A DNA stretch of 24,881 nucleotides from Ophiothrix spiculata (Eukaryota; Echinodermata; Ophiuroidea; Amphilepidida; Ophiotrichidae), in assembly GCA_000969725.1 (NCBI GenBank), contig JXSR01S003769.1, one strand, 5' to 3'. Position numbers and translations under genes: made by a program. Shown here piece by piece: positions 24,090 to 24,881 of the stretch (position 1 is the stretch's first letter; each line of letters opens with the position of its first letter). The notes beneath the pieces are model-generated. The model was not told where the DNA came from. It worked only from the letters and a program-made list of their open reading frames with translations, and searched no databases.

Positions 24090-24881
24090 AAAATAAATAA
24101 AAAATAAAAGGATCATATTGAGGGCTTAGTGCCAGAAGGTCCTATTTGGATTTTTGGTCAAAATGGGGTTTTGGTAACAAAATGATCCTCACAACACTGA
24201 GAATAACTTGGTAGTACAATTTATTTATTCATTCACGATTCTTTATCCTGGGTATCCCGGGTTATCCCTTCAATGCACTATAATAGTGGAACAGGCCTTA
24301 TTTTTCCTAACCTACTTGTCAATACTAAAATATAAACTACTCATTTGTATTTCAATGAAACTCTTTTTCTTGCATAACATTTTCAACATTACACTTAGAA
24401 GATGTAAATTATGTTACAAATTCAATTTTGGATTTCATCATTTGCATATAATTAGCATATTTTAAACAAAACCAGGAAAATCTATAAATGCCTATATTTT
24501 TGACAATCTTGACATTAATTTGGAAATTGTGCATTCAGACAGTTTGTTAGTTCATGGTGAAAATTTCTGTTAGACGGATTTTTATTATTTTGCGTACTTC
24601 TCCTTTTTTACCCAAAAATGTGCAAAAAACACAATTTTTTTGAATTGCCTATATTTTGTTCAGAGTTTTATCAAATTTTCTAATTTTGGTGTTAAGGGAT
24701 ACAGAAAAACATGTTTAAAAATTCTGTTAGACAGATTTTTGAAATACTTCATACTTTTGAAAAGTTACAACGTAATTACTGTTTAATTGTGTTTTGACTT
24801 AGAAACCATTTTGACATTTTTGCTAATTTAACAGAAAATTCAAGGTCAAGCACCAACATTTCATCATAAATCTATGTAAAC
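23988..24881 (+). other. First intron after the PDZ exon (partial), no further exon seen
   Basis: After the duplicated exon end the sequence is AT-rich. AGGATCATATTG (24109-24120) and CAAAATGATCCT (24177-24188) are an inverted pair around a short repeat. AAAATT(T)CTGTTAGAC(G/A)GATTTTT occurs at about 24560 and 24718, a direct repeat about 160 bases apart. The open frame at 24208-24465 is hydrophobic by composition but unrecognised. No acceptor followed by PDZ, HN or FH2-like coding sequence is found before the window ends. Confidence 0.55.

Noticed and set aside
1-24881. tRNA, rRNA or CRISPR-like arrays
   Set aside because: No cloverleaf with A/B boxes, no rRNA-like sequence, and no regularly spaced short repeats with unique spacers were seen; the ACGCGT sites are irregular and inside a transposon-like element.

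Overview
This is a non-coding-rich, AT-rich stretch of animal nuclear DNA. The evidence is spliceosomal introns with GT/AG borders, a split metazoan housekeeping gene, LINE and LTR retroelement pieces, and many short terminal-inverted-repeat (TIR) elements. The repeat mix (mag/SURL-like gypsy with a TGGTGTCAGAAGTGG primer site, CR1-like LINEs with CAAA tails, hAT-type MITEs, long poly-C runs) suggests a marine invertebrate. I lean towards a non-vertebrate deuterostome (echinoderm, hemichordate or similar), but this is an inference and I cannot name the species.

Left half (1-13.3 kb, minus strand): RFC2, the small clamp-loader subunit of replication factor C. Six coding exons can be read exactly (13172-13072, 9742-9631, 8932-8826, 6284-6183, 5433-5175, 3369-3304). 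Together they give 249 codons with every junction phase agreeing. The remaining C-terminal exons (about 100 residues by comparison with the human protein) lie beyond the left edge. Just upstream of the ATG is a compact GC-richer promoter with an E2F-type, an ETS-type and a CRE-type site. The introns are filled with mobile DNA: at least eight TIR/foldback elements (several with hAT-like 8-bp target duplications) and one 5'-truncated LINE. Two of the elements end only 11-12 bases inside the intron from a 5' splice site.

Middle (13.4-23.2 kb): I see no convincing protein-coding gene here. It holds a 165-bp tandem duplication, poly-C tracts, a 953-bp TIR element built around a repeated AACGCGTT palindrome with a second hAT-type MITE nested in it, a 73-bp inverted duplication beside a second LINE fragment, a palindromic MITE, a 34-bp perfect palindrome, two near-identical 0.4-kb repeats, and a gypsy LTR/primer-site/gag remnant. 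One exon-like segment (about 18287-18363) ends in a strong splice donor but is unassigned.

Right end (23.2-24.9 kb, plus strand): the first coding exon of a two-PDZ-domain protein that I read as delphilin (GRID2IP)-like. It is preceded by a splice acceptor (so there is an upstream 5'UTR exon) and ends at a strong donor. The last 79 bases of the exon have been duplicated in tandem into the following intron, with a 9-base block carrying the donor missing from the second copy. RFC2 and the PDZ gene are divergently oriented about 10 kb apart, and nothing in the sequence suggests they work together.
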